This document shows, piece by piece, positions 26,606 through 38,943 of a stretch of DNA of 64,000 bases. Source of the DNA: Xylocopa sonorina. Taxonomy: Eukaryota; Arthropoda; Insecta; Hymenoptera; Apidae. The translations under genes and the position numbers were made by a program. The stretch's first letter is position 1, and each line of letters starts with the position of its first letter. The stretch is from positions 4,827,473 through 4,891,472 of the forward strand of contig NC_135204.1 in assembly GCF_050948175.1 (NCBI RefSeq). Direction: 5' to 3'. Below the pieces are notes generated by a model. It had not been told where the DNA came from. It worked only from the letters and a program-made list of their open reading frames with translations, and searched no databases.

Positions 26606-27454
26606 GCGAGGCGGCAAGACGCCGAGGGGGGTGAAAAAGCGGGAGCGGGTGGCGGTGGTGGTGGTTGTATATAGCTGGAACACGCTCGAGGGAGCCAGGG
26701 TAACTGAGGAGCAGGAGGAACAGCGGCAGCGGGAGGAAGAGGCTGCAGGGGTGAGGAGGGCACCGGCGAAACGAGAGGAAACGAAATGCACGGGGATATA
26801 TATCGAGGGTACGATGGACGGTGAACGAGGCCAGGGGAGAGGGGCCAGGAATTCTGACTCTGGATGCGAAAGAGCCGGTACCGCTCTCTCTGTGGTGTGC
26901 AAAACTTCCTTGCGATGCACCGAGAGCACGGTTGAACGAGAGAGCGAACGGGAAAGAAGGGTGAAAAGAGAGAGGGGGGGCTGACGGGGAGTTAGAACGG
27001 GACGGAGGAAGGGGAGAGAGGGAGAGGAAGGACGAACCGGGAGCCAGGAACGGGAACGGAACGGTTCGTTGCGGCGGAGGGTGAGAGGGGCAAAGGGACG
27101 GGTCGGAAAGAGGGTGTCGAGTACCAGCCAGAGAGGGAGCGGAAGAGCGAGAGAGGGCGAGAGCGGCGAACGGAGACGGAGGATGAAATCGTAACCCGAC
27201 TCTGGATGAGAGCCAGCATGAAACTCATGGTGTGCGAAACTCCCCGTGAGAGAATGAGGGTAGAAGACAGCCGCGTCGGCCGAGATAGCCCACGCACGCA
27301 GTCGGAGAAGAAAGGGAGGAGCGAAGGAGGGACGGGGGAAGAAGAGCACCGGTGAGAAAGAGTGGAAAAGAAGAGACGCTTGTTTGCCGGTATCGTAATC
27401 AATGGATTTCGGCGAACAACAACCTCCGTCTCCCAACGAGCCAGCCTTTCGCGT

Positions 27455-27477
27455 TCTCTCTCTCTCTCTCTCTCTCC
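27455..27477 (+). repeat. (TC)n microsatellite
   Basis: About 11 TC units. On this strand the run is pyrimidine, just beyond the long purine-rich block 26.3-27.4 kb. Confidence 0.95.
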
Positions 27478-27800
27478 CACCGTCGAGTTGCCCGTTTACC
27501 AGCCTTTGTCCGGGGGCATCGGTTCTGGTGCATGGGACGTCCCGTTATTGGCCAGCCCAAACCGCAACGGGAGATTCATTTTGTTTATTTATTTATTGAT
27601 TTATTTGAAATGATTTCGCCGGTCATTACCGACCGATTCCGCGATATTACCCCACACGATAATGGCCCGTGCAAACCCTGCGAACGGTGGACTTCATTTT
27701 ATCCGGTCTATAATGAACGAAGAATCCGCGGTTTGGAATCGCGTTGACCCTTGCTCGGACGTGTCCGACATTTTTTTCTTTTTTTCTCGCGTAGCTCCGA

Positions 27801-30800
27801 TCTAGCGAGCCGCGATGAAATATTGAAATTGTGACTTGGATAAGTTAAATGGAGTTCGCTGGGCGAGTGTACGCGGTTCCCGTGGAATTTGTTTGCGAGT
27901 AACACTTCGTACTTTGACTTCTTCGGGGTTCTTTGACCGGTCGATTGGACGACTTTCCTGAAATCGCTGGAAGAATTAATGCGACGGTGAACTGATCGCT
28001 GCCTTTCAGTCGTTGGATTGGAATTAACACCTTTGACGTGGTTGTTGCAATATTATAAACAAATTGTGATTAAATGCCCACCAATATTGTTACAGGATAT
28101 TTACTCCTGTGGAATAAAATAAAAATTTTTTCAAAATTCATCACCTCCTTCTCGTACGAAAGATCCAACCACGTCTGCGTCCGCGAAACGTCTTTTCCCC
28201 CGCGAAAAGGTGGCAAATTCGTTGTCGAAAAGTGCGAGGGCAGCCTCGACTTTCGATCGAGGGTCCAAAATCAACCTGGCCGATTTGCAAGCTCTCTTCT
28301 TCATTAACCTCCTCGCGTTCACTTTAACGGCGCAAAAAGGGTTGAAAGGATCCTCGTTCGGGCTGGAACAAAAGGGTGGAGGCGTTGGCCAAGGAACGAT
28401 GTAAATTTAAGCAGGCGAAAAGCGATACCCGCGCAATGGCACGACATTCAAACGTTCGATGCTCCAGCGACCTTAAAGCGTAATGGTTTTACGGTACGTC
28501 AAAGCTAGAAGAGTACGGGAACTGTCCGGGGGTGAAAATGGGGGGAGTGGTGGCTACAGAGGATCGAGGTTGCTCGTAGGGGGTTTGCGCTCTGACGGGG
28601 CCATTACACCCTTGATTTCATTACGGCAGCCTTGCTAGTCAACTGCAATCTCTCCTTCTGCCGCGCTCACACCCTCGTCATTTCGTTCAACCCCGCGATA
28701 CTCCCCGCGTCACCCCTCCCCCATCTCGCCTAACTCTTTTTCCCTTCCCTTTCGCCTCGCCGTTCTTCATCTCACCGTTTTTTTCTCCCGTAACTTTGCC
28801 CTTCTGCCCCTTTTCCTTACCGTTCCCGGTCTGTCTGCTCCTCCGTTCCTCTCTCCTTCTCATTTTCTTTTTTATACCTTTCCACTCCCCCCTGCCTTTT
28901 TTAATGCCTCGTGTAACTCATTTTGTTATTTTTTTCGTTACCTTTTTCTTCGCTCCCTTTCATCGTATTTACAACTTATCTTTGACCTATATCCCTGCCC
29001 TGCTTGTGCTGACCTGTGTCTTGTCTTAACTCACAATCGGTCATCTTGAATAGTATTTTTTAACATCCGCGATAAAAAAAAATTAAAACTAACGAAATTC
29101 ATAATCATATGTGCGAAAGATTGATATGAAGTAATTAATCTGTTTGAAGAACCTTTAAAGGCATGTAAAACGCGACGACATATTTTAATATATATAAGTT
29201 TCACTTTCGTTCCTATAAAAGTCATTTAAACCAATTAGTCTCGCAAGTATTAATTTGCCATACCTGGGTTGCTTTTCACTCGGTTATCCAATTTCTCGCA
29301 CGCTATATCCCTCAAATATCTCCGCGATTACAATTCTCCCTCCTCCCTTTCCTCATTCCCACCCTTCCATCCTCCCGTTCTTTGACCCTGTTTTTATAAT
29401 CCTTCCACCGCGCCCTCCACTTCTTCGCCCGTTCTGCCCTTTCGAGACCCACCCTCCCGCCTCATCGTTATTCTCCACTCGTCCTCTTCCTCTCCTCCTT
29501 CTTCTTCTTCTTCTTTCCCGTAATTTCCTCACTTCTCGTCCTCTCTCCAACCCTTACTTTCTCCACGCCCCCCTCACCGCCAACGTCCATATCGAGTTTC
29601 CGTTACGAAATTCGTTTGCCAAGCAGCTAAGATCACCGCGCGATTTTCCACCACCGTCGCCTCCTCCCCTCCCACCGTGGCTCCTCGAGCTAGCTGCAGG
29701 GGCGCAAATTGGACGATGAAGTTTTTACGAGGAGTGTTAACAGTCCGCCCAGGCGTCGCTGAGCCTGGCTCCGAGCGAGACGGCTTAATTGTAAACCCCG
29801 ACAGGAGAGTCCCGTGTCGCCATCGACGCGGAGGGTACGATCGGAAATTGGATGGCCTCCGTTCGAGGGAGCCCGTCGTCCCACAGCCCACGGCTAGATT
29901 GAAATCATAGGCAACCCCGTCCGCGTCACGCTATCGGCATCAGGGTAATCCGTCGAGCTCCGCCGATATTTATCTTGTCGAGTCTGCCACGGCAACTTGG
30001 AACGGGCGCGCGGCCGTTGCACGGCTCTCGCTTGATTGACTGCAGCCAGAGTCGCGCGTCCGGGCCTCGCAGCCAATTTGCATGAGCATTAGGAGGTAAT
30101 TGATAGAGAGAGCCGGATGGAGCGTGAAACGAGCGCGCGCGGTTCAGGGCTCGTGGATTTCGCGCTGGCTGCGCGGTTCGGATTGTCAAAATTTCCGGGG
30201 TAATTAGATCGTCGATCTGCGATCGGGAACAGCGGAGATTTTCGCGCCAAGTGCCGGCAAATCGGCACGCTTTCGAGTAACGCTTATCGTCGTGGAGTAG
30301 AGTTTTGGTTCATCGAGTAACACGTGAACTTCTGGAAGTAATTCGACGTTTATGTCTGAAGATGACGTTGATGTAAATAAAGTGATGTTGTGGAGAAGGA
30401 ATATTGTTGCCTTGTAAATGTTTGAAAATGTGAAATATAGAATGAGAGGTCAGGGTGTCCGATATCTAGCTTTAAGTTGAGTACTTGGGAAGCTGAGGAT
30501 CGTTCTGTGAAGGAACATAAATTCATTCGTGTACCACTGCCTTATAAATCGCCCTCTCGTTCGATATGTAAATGCACAGCATTAATTAAGTTTGGAAGCC
30601 TCTTCTTATCTCTTCTGATCTCTCCCTGTCTTTTCCATTCTTTGTATCCGTTTTTTAAATACCTGCATTCGTATCTATCCTCTTCAAAGCTGAAGAGATT
30701 AATTATTCTACGCTGCGTTCACGTGCGATAAATTTGGACATCATCCACGCATCAAACTTTATGAGCATATCGATTCTCAAATTCTTACAATTTCTAAAAT

Positions 30801-32440
30801 GGTACGTATATCGCTGTGCCATAGTGCCATTTCGAATGGTAAAAAGGGGCACGGGCGTATATTTCGCGCCGCATAATGCACAGGGGTATCAATTTTTTAT
30901 CTAATACATTATTCCATCAGCAGTTTCACTGAAACGTTGATTTCTAGACCGCAACTGCGTACTGAAGAACGTTACCATGAATTTCGCTAGCTTTTGCCGC
31001 AGCAATAACTGCATCATTTCGACGAGCAAATTCGCGAACAATCGCCACTGCGATCGCGAATTCCTGTAATCGGCATTTTAAACGATCGTAAAAACCACGC
31101 GTCCCTCCCCTGTCTCTGTTTAATTGGGGACAACGGCACGCTTCACGTGTACGTCATATTAATTATTTAATGTCCCGTTTAATACCTGATCCTTAAAAAA
31201 CTCTAATTAACTGCTTAATGCCCCGTGACGACTCCGCTACAAGGAGTGCAGGTGAAAAAAAATCGCCACTAATTACCGCGAATTCAATTTCAGCAATCAC
31301 CGAAATGGCAATTAACATTTTACCCGCACCAGCTCTTTTAAATGTATCGAGAAAATATTGTGCGTGACGACATAAGTTAAACGAGGTATTGCATGAATGA
31401 AAGTGCGTTAAATTATCAATGTGTTCGATATATAATGTTGTATACGTGTACGGAATGGGTACAAATGTTTCCACTATCAATGAACCAATTCGAATTATTA
31501 TCTTACGTGATCCAGGATGAGTTCTTTACAATAAGATACATATTTTATTTAAAAATTTTACACTCTAAATTATTACGAGAAAAAACAATGTACAATCCAA
31601 TAAATATTATAAAGGTTATGAATAAAAATCGAATAACACTAAAATAACTGATGAAACATGAGATCAGTGTAATGAAATTGAACGTGGGAGGATGCAAAGC
31701 AGACTTAACCGAAATTCTTTTGATCATGGAAAAATCGAAGTAGAATTGGACACGGATAAAACGTGGAACCCTTGGCGGTGCTGCTCCCCTCGCAGCGTTC
31801 AACGATTGACCTTCAACCCTCACGGCCACCCTTACCCCTGTGTCTCCGCTGCGGCTACAGTTTGTGGGTGACCGCAAGTGGCTGAAAATCGCTGGCACGA
31901 GATTGATCGTCCGCTGGTGATTGCCGCTCCGTCTTCTAACGGAGAAATCTCGGCTCCCCGGCTGATCTACTGCTTCTGGCGATTTACGAGCCGACGCGTG
32001 TTTTCCTTGTTCCGCCAACTTTTCAGCCGGCACAGTCCGTCACTTTGAACGTTGCCCCGCGGCGTGCTCAGAATATCGTGCCACTTGGTGTGTAAATCCA
32101 TTCAGAGTTGACAATTTTTTTACGTTAGGCTACGTGCTGCCTTAATTAAACGGAAGAGTTGAAAATTTTAATGAAAATAATAAGTAAGATTGGAAACCAT
32201 CGTAGTCTTAGAGTAGATTAGAATAATTACTGAACAGTATTTTACTGTCGAGTTATATAACTTTGTGACAGATTAATAACGTTAAGTAGCATAAAAAAAT
32301 TAGAAGAGAACACAATAATTATAATCCTAAGAAGTATTATCCAAAATAGCTAAATTTAACCGAAAAATTCTCAAATAATTAAAACCAGGACCTCCACTGG
32401 GAAACCAACCAACATAATTCAACCAAATAGCCATCCAGGA
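27801..32440. other. Non-coding block
   Basis: CT-rich stretches at 28.62-29.00 and 29.33-29.68 kb. A POU-type octamer ATTTGCAT lies at 30076-30083, directly followed by GAGCATTAG. AT-rich at 30.3-32.4 kb. No gene seen. Confidence 0.6.
29495..29513 (+). repeat. (CTT)n trinucleotide repeat
   Basis: About six CTT units inside a CT-rich stretch 29.33-29.68 kb. Confidence 0.9.
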
Positions 32441-32541
32441 AAAAGGGACGAAAATCTAGACAGCGTCTTAGCAGAGCTCAGTCCGTGCGCGAAATTAATC
32501 TTTCCATCGACCCGCGTTTCCCACTGACCCCAGCCCCTGCC

Positions 32542-32559
32542 AAAAAAAAAAAAAAAAAA
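32542..32559 (+). repeat. Poly-A run (about 18)
   Basis: An A homopolymer within GC-rich DNA. It could be the tail of an old retroposed copy, but no related sequence precedes it. Confidence 0.9.
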
Positions 32560-33101
32560 GAAAGTAGACGCGGACGTCAACAAGCCCCAGCAGGACGACA
32601 GTCCTCGAAAGGCCGCTGGCCACTTGTTGTCCACCCCCCTTCCCCTGCGAGCTTCCTCCAGCCGCACATTTCCCAGAGGGTAGAACCGAGGCAGGCCGGT
32701 TGCATGTCGACCACTTCCTTCTCCGCGACCAGGAATTATATTCCGTCCGGCAACAGAAACCCGCCGTCTCTCTCTGCTCGTCGCGCTCTTCGTCGCCGTC
32801 TCGCTCTCGCCGCCTGCAGCGATCGGCGCTCGTTTCCAGGGGAAATCTTCCCGGACGCTGACAGGGAGGAGGGGTTCGTCGGATCCGGAATGAGTTGAAC
32901 GACGACTCGGCAAGTAGTCCGGGACGAGGTGAAACGGGTGAGCAATCACATTACCGGGGGAGCCCACCCTAGCCCTATTTCGATATCCCCGTGTCGCCCG
33001 TCTGCATCGAACCTTCGACCCTCCCGCTTCGATCCACCCCCTCGTTCAACCCTCTTTCCCTGCCCTCCACCTTTTTGTCCGTCTCTCTCCCTTCTCCCCC
33101 T

Positions 33102-33131
33102 ATCTCTCTCTCTCTCTCTCTTTCTCTCTCT
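33102..33131 (+). repeat. (TC)n microsatellite
   Basis: A TC run with one TTT interruption, inside a CT-rich stretch 32.96-33.18 kb. Confidence 0.93.
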
Positions 33132-35169
33132 CCTTTTCTCTTTTTCCGTCTTCCTCTTTCGACCGCGTAGCGCTCATTCAGCCTGGTTTCTCGTTCTTAG
33201 CAGTAGCGCGCGCGCTGGAATCGAGCCGTACTCGCCGGATTATCAATCGAGAGCCACTTTCGACCGGTCGTGAATAACTCGGTGGCGAACGGAGTCCGCG
33301 GGGGTGAGAGAGCGCTACGTTGGCTCCGCGACGGGCCGAGGCAAAGGAATCGCGTCGGGGAAAAACACGACCGGAAGCGCTGATCGATTTCGAGAGATGG
33401 TTTTCCGCTCGAAGTGTCGCGAGGATTTCGTCGATCGCGTGCACGGGTAAATAGGGTGGATTTTTATTTTTTTTTATCGCGCGCGGATATCGAGAGGCCG
33501 CGGAAATGCAATGCTGTTTTTTAGGGGGGGAACGTTTCTAATTGTAGATTTTACAGTTTTGCTGTTAAATTATTAACTTGTGCGATTTATTAAGAATTAA
33601 TAAATGTTAACAATAAAGCTCGTTATTATTAGTTATCCCCTTGGTCTGTTGTAAAAAATGAAGTAATAAAGAAACTCTACCATAGACTTTAACCCTTTGC
33701 AACCCTAATGAAATATTTTTTGCAAACGAGTGCAAAAGATGAAGAAGAAATATGAAATTTTTGGGATAACGAAGAAATGAAGTTTTTCAAAATACTTCCA
33801 TTTAATCGACACCGTTGCAGCAATTCGCCAATCTTTTTAATCGAAATACCTGAACCAGCCAATGCTTTCTGCTTAGGCCAGTACCACCTATTGCTGGCTG
33901 GCCAGCCGGCCAGAGAGTAGCGAAGTTCAAAGAAGCTTCGACTTTCAGCCGGTTCGATAGCTCGTAAATCGAGGTCGCGGGATCAAAAAGGCCCACGGAG
34001 TAGCTGTCAGGGATTAAGGAGTGGAAAGCGCATTCATGCGGCCGCTTGTGAAGGCGAGAGAAGGTATTTCTTTGAGTTCCTCACGGTTCTTCACCAAGAT
34101 TGCCGGGGAGAACTGTTTGCGCTTTTTCCACCAGTGAAAGCACCTTGCGCAAAATAATTAGGCGTTCGACTGCTCGGCCGGTTCTGATGAATGGGCCAAG
34201 AAAGATATATGACCGATGCCATACAATTTTTAATAAGCGTTTAATAGAAACCTTTTTTTCCTTTAAAAGGTCGCTTGATACGAAAATTTACGTGATTTTT
34301 CATTTTTGTCAATTTTGAGACGAAAGAAGCTCGACTGCTTGACGAACATTTTCAATGAATTTCTTCTTCAACAATTATTTTAGAGTTGAACAAATTTATT
34401 CGATTACTAGAAAATAAAAAGTATATGAAGATGGAATAGAAAAAAATAATATCCATGTATGGAAGGTTATTGTACACATGTATTACATATATGTAATCGT
34501 GCAAGTGGATTACAGTAATTTTATGCATTGGTACCAGACCTGACTTATTTTTATCTTTCGAGAGCACATTTAGTAACAATTATATAAATCCACGTGTCGC
34601 AGAAATCCCATACCCTCCTCTCCTTATCAATTGCCCGAAAACTGACGCGCAACTTCTCCCATCCCGAAACTCCGAACATCCCTCGTCGACCCAAACAGGT
34701 TGGCGTCCATACCTCGGCGGACATGCCTCGATAAACAAGCCTCGCGTCCGGCGGGCTGCACGCTGTCCAAGTACCGGCGTATCCATATCGGTTGAAAGCA
34801 TAAGGTATCGCAGGCGAAACTTTCAGCAGTGTAAAACTGAACGGCGCGGCGTAGTAGCGCGGGAGGGACGCCAGGACGATGTCAGTTCGAAAGTGCGAGA
34901 GCAGAGAGAGGCATAGGCCCGCGGCGCGACGCATCGATCCCGCTTTCCATCTCTCGCTCACCCCGAGCGTCATATCCTCTACTCCACCTCCGTCGCCGCT
35001 TCCACCGCCCTGGCGGCCCTCTCTCGCCCTCGTGCCGGGCCCGTTTCCCTATCCAGGCACGACCTCGCGCGCTCGCAACGACCATTCCGCCGCCCCCACG
35101 GCCGTTACGTACGACGGCTAACCATGATACAGATACCAGAAATCCACTTCCACCATCTCGCACGGGAAT

Positions 35170-35190
35170 AAACGAACGAACGAACGAACG
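35170..35190 (+). repeat. (AACG)5 tetranucleotide microsatellite
   Basis: Five AACG units next to a GTGGGCGTGG stretch. Confidence 0.95.
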
Positions 35191-37582
35191 CGTGGGCGTG
35201 GGTACGCGTTTGCACGCGGCCGCGTTACCCGCGTGTTGCCCACGCCGTAACCCCCCTCTGCCGCCCTTCTGACCGCTCGCGCCGCACGCCGCCCATCCCT
35301 TTTCTCGACTCCATCCACCCAGCCTCCTGGCTCCGTCGGGCATCCCTCGACACCCGCTGCCCCTGCACACGCGGCCCCCGTGTACCTGGCGCCGCTGCAA
35401 CACGGCCCGCTATCATTTTAATGAAGATGTAATTACGCCCGTTTCGGCGCCGGAATCAACAACGCGACCTCGCCGCGCGCCACCGCGCCGCGCCACGACA
35501 CATCGACTCGCATTACCGGCTGCCTTATTAACCGGCGCCGTGTGTGCACACACGCGCTGCTACCTGGCCGGACAGGTGCGCGTTCCCCAGGGGTTGAGAA
35601 CGGGGACGAGCGGGGGGAACCGTCGGAGGATGAGGCGTCGGACGCTGCGGTGGGGGACGACGACGCGTGGAAGGGGAGCGGGTTCGAGGAGCTGTACAGG
35701 AAATTGAGTGAAGCGGCCAGCCTCGGAAGAGCTTCCATTTGAATTCATAGGGAAAATTGGGGAAAGTTTGAATTGGGTTAAGCGACGGGGGCGAAGAAAC
35801 GGCGCTGTTTGCGTTCTTGTTCGAGGGAACCGAGATGATTGGTATCTGCGGGCTGGCGGGCCCGTTGCAGAGTTGGGCCCGCGGTGAGCGGAGAGAATTT
35901 GATTTTACTAAATTACATCGGACCAGTATAAGAAATGCCTCTCGTTCGCGGTTCTTGTAAGCGTCGATAGACCAATAAACGAAATTGACATTATCGTCGA
36001 GGCAGCCTCTGCTAGATCTCTAAGCAGTCTTCAATATGTATGACTTGCAGTCGCAGCGGTTCCCTAAAAGTGGCGGAGATCATTGATACACGGGCCAGCG
36101 GACATTTGTCATCATCGGGACGAAGATGTAATTACGGATTTTGGCATCGAAATCGCCATCCCGCCTCCGAGTACGACATATCAGTCGCATTATTGGCTGC
36201 TTTATTAGGCGCTGCCACGCGCGCGTCGCCTGTCACTCGATTATACATTCCGATATACGCCTGCGTTCCAACGTAGAAAACCGCGAAGGAAGAACGATCG
36301 CTGGTGACGAAGTAATTACCTATTCAGAGACGTTCCTCGTTAACCGCTCCGACTCGCCATCCTCGTCGTCGCGATTTCTCCCCGTTTCAACAACCTTCCG
36401 TTGTAATCATGCGATCAACCAACTTTTTCACTCGTGCGCGCGATCATTTCCTCGCGTTACAGGACAATACTTGGGACTCTTATTGAAACCAATGCTACTC
36501 CCCGGATTAATAAATGTGAACCGTTCTTTACGCGTAACCCTCTCCATACTTTATTAACTAACATCGCGAGCAATAAAACGTAAGCTTCTTCGCCTTTAAT
36601 CAGTTGCAATGATCGAAAAAGCTCTGAAAATCGTAAAACAAGGACACACAAGGCTTTCCTCTGGCAGCGAGTTTCATTCGATCGAGGCAGCCAGGGTATG
36701 CATAATTATGGCGGCTCCTCCAAGATAAATCGGCCGGACCATTCCAACGTATAATTTGAAATCAGATCTTAAATTCCCGAGGCGGACGCCGGTTGAAGCC
36801 CTCTGGCAGCGCGTAGGACCAAAAGCCAATCGAGCGCTGGGCACGCGCGTGTCCGTGTGTGGACACGCACAAATTGGGGTGAGCGTAAACGGGGGGTTGA
36901 AGGGGCGCGCGCGCGCGTGCGAGCACAGTGTGTATCGGGAGGATTGCATAGCAACGCCAAAACCTCGCGCGCACGTTCTGTAATCCCGTTAGGGGGTCGA
37001 ATCAGGCAAAGCACATTAACCACCGTGAAGGGGATAGTTGGCTTTAACTGCTCTAATTAATATAAGGGTTTCCTCCCGGTCATTCTTGTATCGAGAGCAT
37101 ACGTGCGCTGCCTGGCGTGTTAAGCTATTATAAACTAAACCGTGCCCGGGATATCGCTGGCGGCGGTTCAAGTTTTTACCTTTCTTCCATCGCTCGTGTT
37201 CCGGGGCGATTCGGGTTGCGATCTCGGGGTTGCCACGGGAAAAGTGTGGCTGGAATAATTTTCTGAACGGCTTTAAGTACAGGGCGTTCAATTTTTCGCT
37301 GCTGGCTCTCCCCTTTTTATCGTTGCGAAATATTGTTCAGGTTAAAATGTTCCACGCGGACGAGATTCTTCCTGTGCAATGATTTTCTCATAAGTTTTTT
37401 GAAACTTTTTCTTTAAAATCCTCTACTCTGCCTTTCGCGTGAATCTAATTAGGTATTCAGATAGTTTTTCATAAGAAATTTGTCTAACAGAATATGGCAT
37501 TTAAATTGTGATATGTTTGAGAAGTTTGTGGTTTAAACAATTCTGCGGGAAAAGAGATTACAGTTTTTTTTTTTATTGTCAG

Positions 37583-37746
37583 ACGCAACCGTGGAGCAAT
37601 TCTTGAAAGATTCAGACACCGTAGACTCTTCACCGCCTCCAAGTCTGATGCACAAGCGTCGCGCAGCCCTTCAAAATACTTGCACGATGGCTCTCTTCGA
37701 GAAGTCTAATGATGCTCTCATTAAACTAGTACCAGAACCAGCATAG
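37583..37746 (+). other. Protein-like fragment, possible 3'-terminal coding exon, unidentified
   Basis: After an 11-base T-run and ATTGTCAG acceptor-like sequence, one frame stays open for 53 codons to TAG. It starts ATVEQFLKDSDTVDSSPPPS and goes on with a basic MHKRRAAL segment and ALIKLVPEPA at the end. The amino-acid mix looks natural (acidic-Ser-Pro, then basic helix). The open frame also runs 15 codons upstream of the putative splice site. No family recognised; chance is a serious alternative. Confidence 0.2.
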
Positions 37747-38742
37747 AGTACAAAATTAGTATCCCACGATCTCTTTCGTCCATTTCTCGCTTGACAACAT
37801 CGCACACATTGCAATCTGAGAATTACGATCGAACGTGACACCAAACAGTCGATAGTTTAACTAAAATTCTTCGAACTATTTAAAATATTACGTTTAAATA
37901 CAAACAGAACTTGAAGTAAGTGCACGATTTGGAGCAGTGAATGCAATCATCGCACGTGTCACCGATTCTAAAACCTCAATCGGATCAAACGCACCCATTC
38001 TTCTGGGTGCTAAACAATTCAAATTAAAGGAGATCATCGGGACCAGCGAGCATTACCTCTCCATGGGCTGTTCAAGTTTTAATAGAAAAGAGCTCCCATT
38101 ACTCTCCAGAGATCCCTCGTGTCTAAAGCCAAGGGGTGGGCCTGCACAGTGACCCCAGCGATGGGGACCACCCCATCCAGTTCGGGGATGCTGCGCGGTC
38201 CAGCGCGAGCGACGCGAACGGATCTTGATCTCGTAGCGTGGGTCAACAGGTCATCAACGTACTTCTGCTAACGGTTTCGTGCCATCTTGCTTATCGTTAA
38301 TGTTCTAGAAGTATCTGGATAGAAACTTCCCCTTCGAATATCATCCTCTGCTATCACTATATTTTTCATTTAACTCGTGCTTGCATTGGTAGTTTAAATT
38401 TAATTGAAATTACAATTGACTAGTAATCGATTAGTCGAAGTAAGAGGACCAACCAGGAGCCCTACTCGAGCTATGACAGAGTCAAGAAAGCGGTGGGTCT
38501 TTGACGACACTAAGGTTATCGATTAAATAGGAGTTGTTGTCCCGTGGACGCCATAGTTCAGAAAAAAACATCCTCTGAGAGTATGAACGGAACGATTGAA
38601 GCGACGATTCTTATTATAACTATAAATTCTGCACGTTTTTTTTTTTTTAGAAAAGTGTCTGATTATAGTGGAAATGAATATATTAGGAATGAGTAGCAAA
38701 AATATAAATCGGAAATACGCGATATTGTTGTTAGAAGTGTAG

Positions 38743-38943
38743 AGAGAAGTAGGTCCTGGTAGAGAAGGGATAGTGCCCTGCAAGAAGTGTTCCAAAGTTC
38801 GCTGCGCGCCATTGAAGGACAATTCAAGTAACAAGAGGAAGGCAACTGGATTCCCGCTGGGACAAGGTGCACGCCTTGTGGCAAGAAAAGCAGGCCACAG
38901 AGAAGGCAGCTCGAGAGGCGTGGGAGATTACCGTAGATACTAG
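38743..38943 (+). other. Protein-like fragment with CxxCxxxxC, unidentified
   Basis: An open frame of 66 codons with no ATG starts right after a TAG and ends in TAG. It contains REVGPGREGIVPCKKCSKVR, a further Cys four residues after the CKKC pair, and a long Lys/Arg/Gly-rich tail. It could be an exon or a decayed gene fragment. The acceptor-like AG directly before it lacks a good pyrimidine tract. Confidence 0.15.

Larger units (their letters stand above)
25621..27800. other. GC-rich block with about 1.1 kb of purine-rich plus strand
   Basis: From about 26,270 to 27,380 the plus strand is dominated by G and A (GGGAGAGAGGGAG-type sequence). The complementary pyrimidine strand therefore has long open frames (up to 396 codons) full of Ser, Pro, Leu and Arg. 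I regard these as compositional. Two related words, ACTCTGGATG near 26,858 and 27,200, are each followed by GGTGTGC. Confidence 0.6.
32441..37582. other. Non-coding block with CpG-rich islands
   Basis: CpG-rich at 32.45-33.5, 34.86-35.9 and 36.7-37.3 kb and AT-rich at 33.5-33.85 and 34.2-34.6 kb. GCGCGCGCGCG occurs at 36.9 kb. ORFs here overlap on both strands and show no motif. Confidence 0.6.

Noticed and set aside
26246..27436. Longest ORF in the window (396 codons, minus strand)
   Set aside because: It is the pyrimidine strand of a purine-rich block. It is rich in Ser, Pro, Leu and Arg, with Gln-Pro-Ala-Ser runs from the (CTGG)n repeat. No domain, and other frames are open too.
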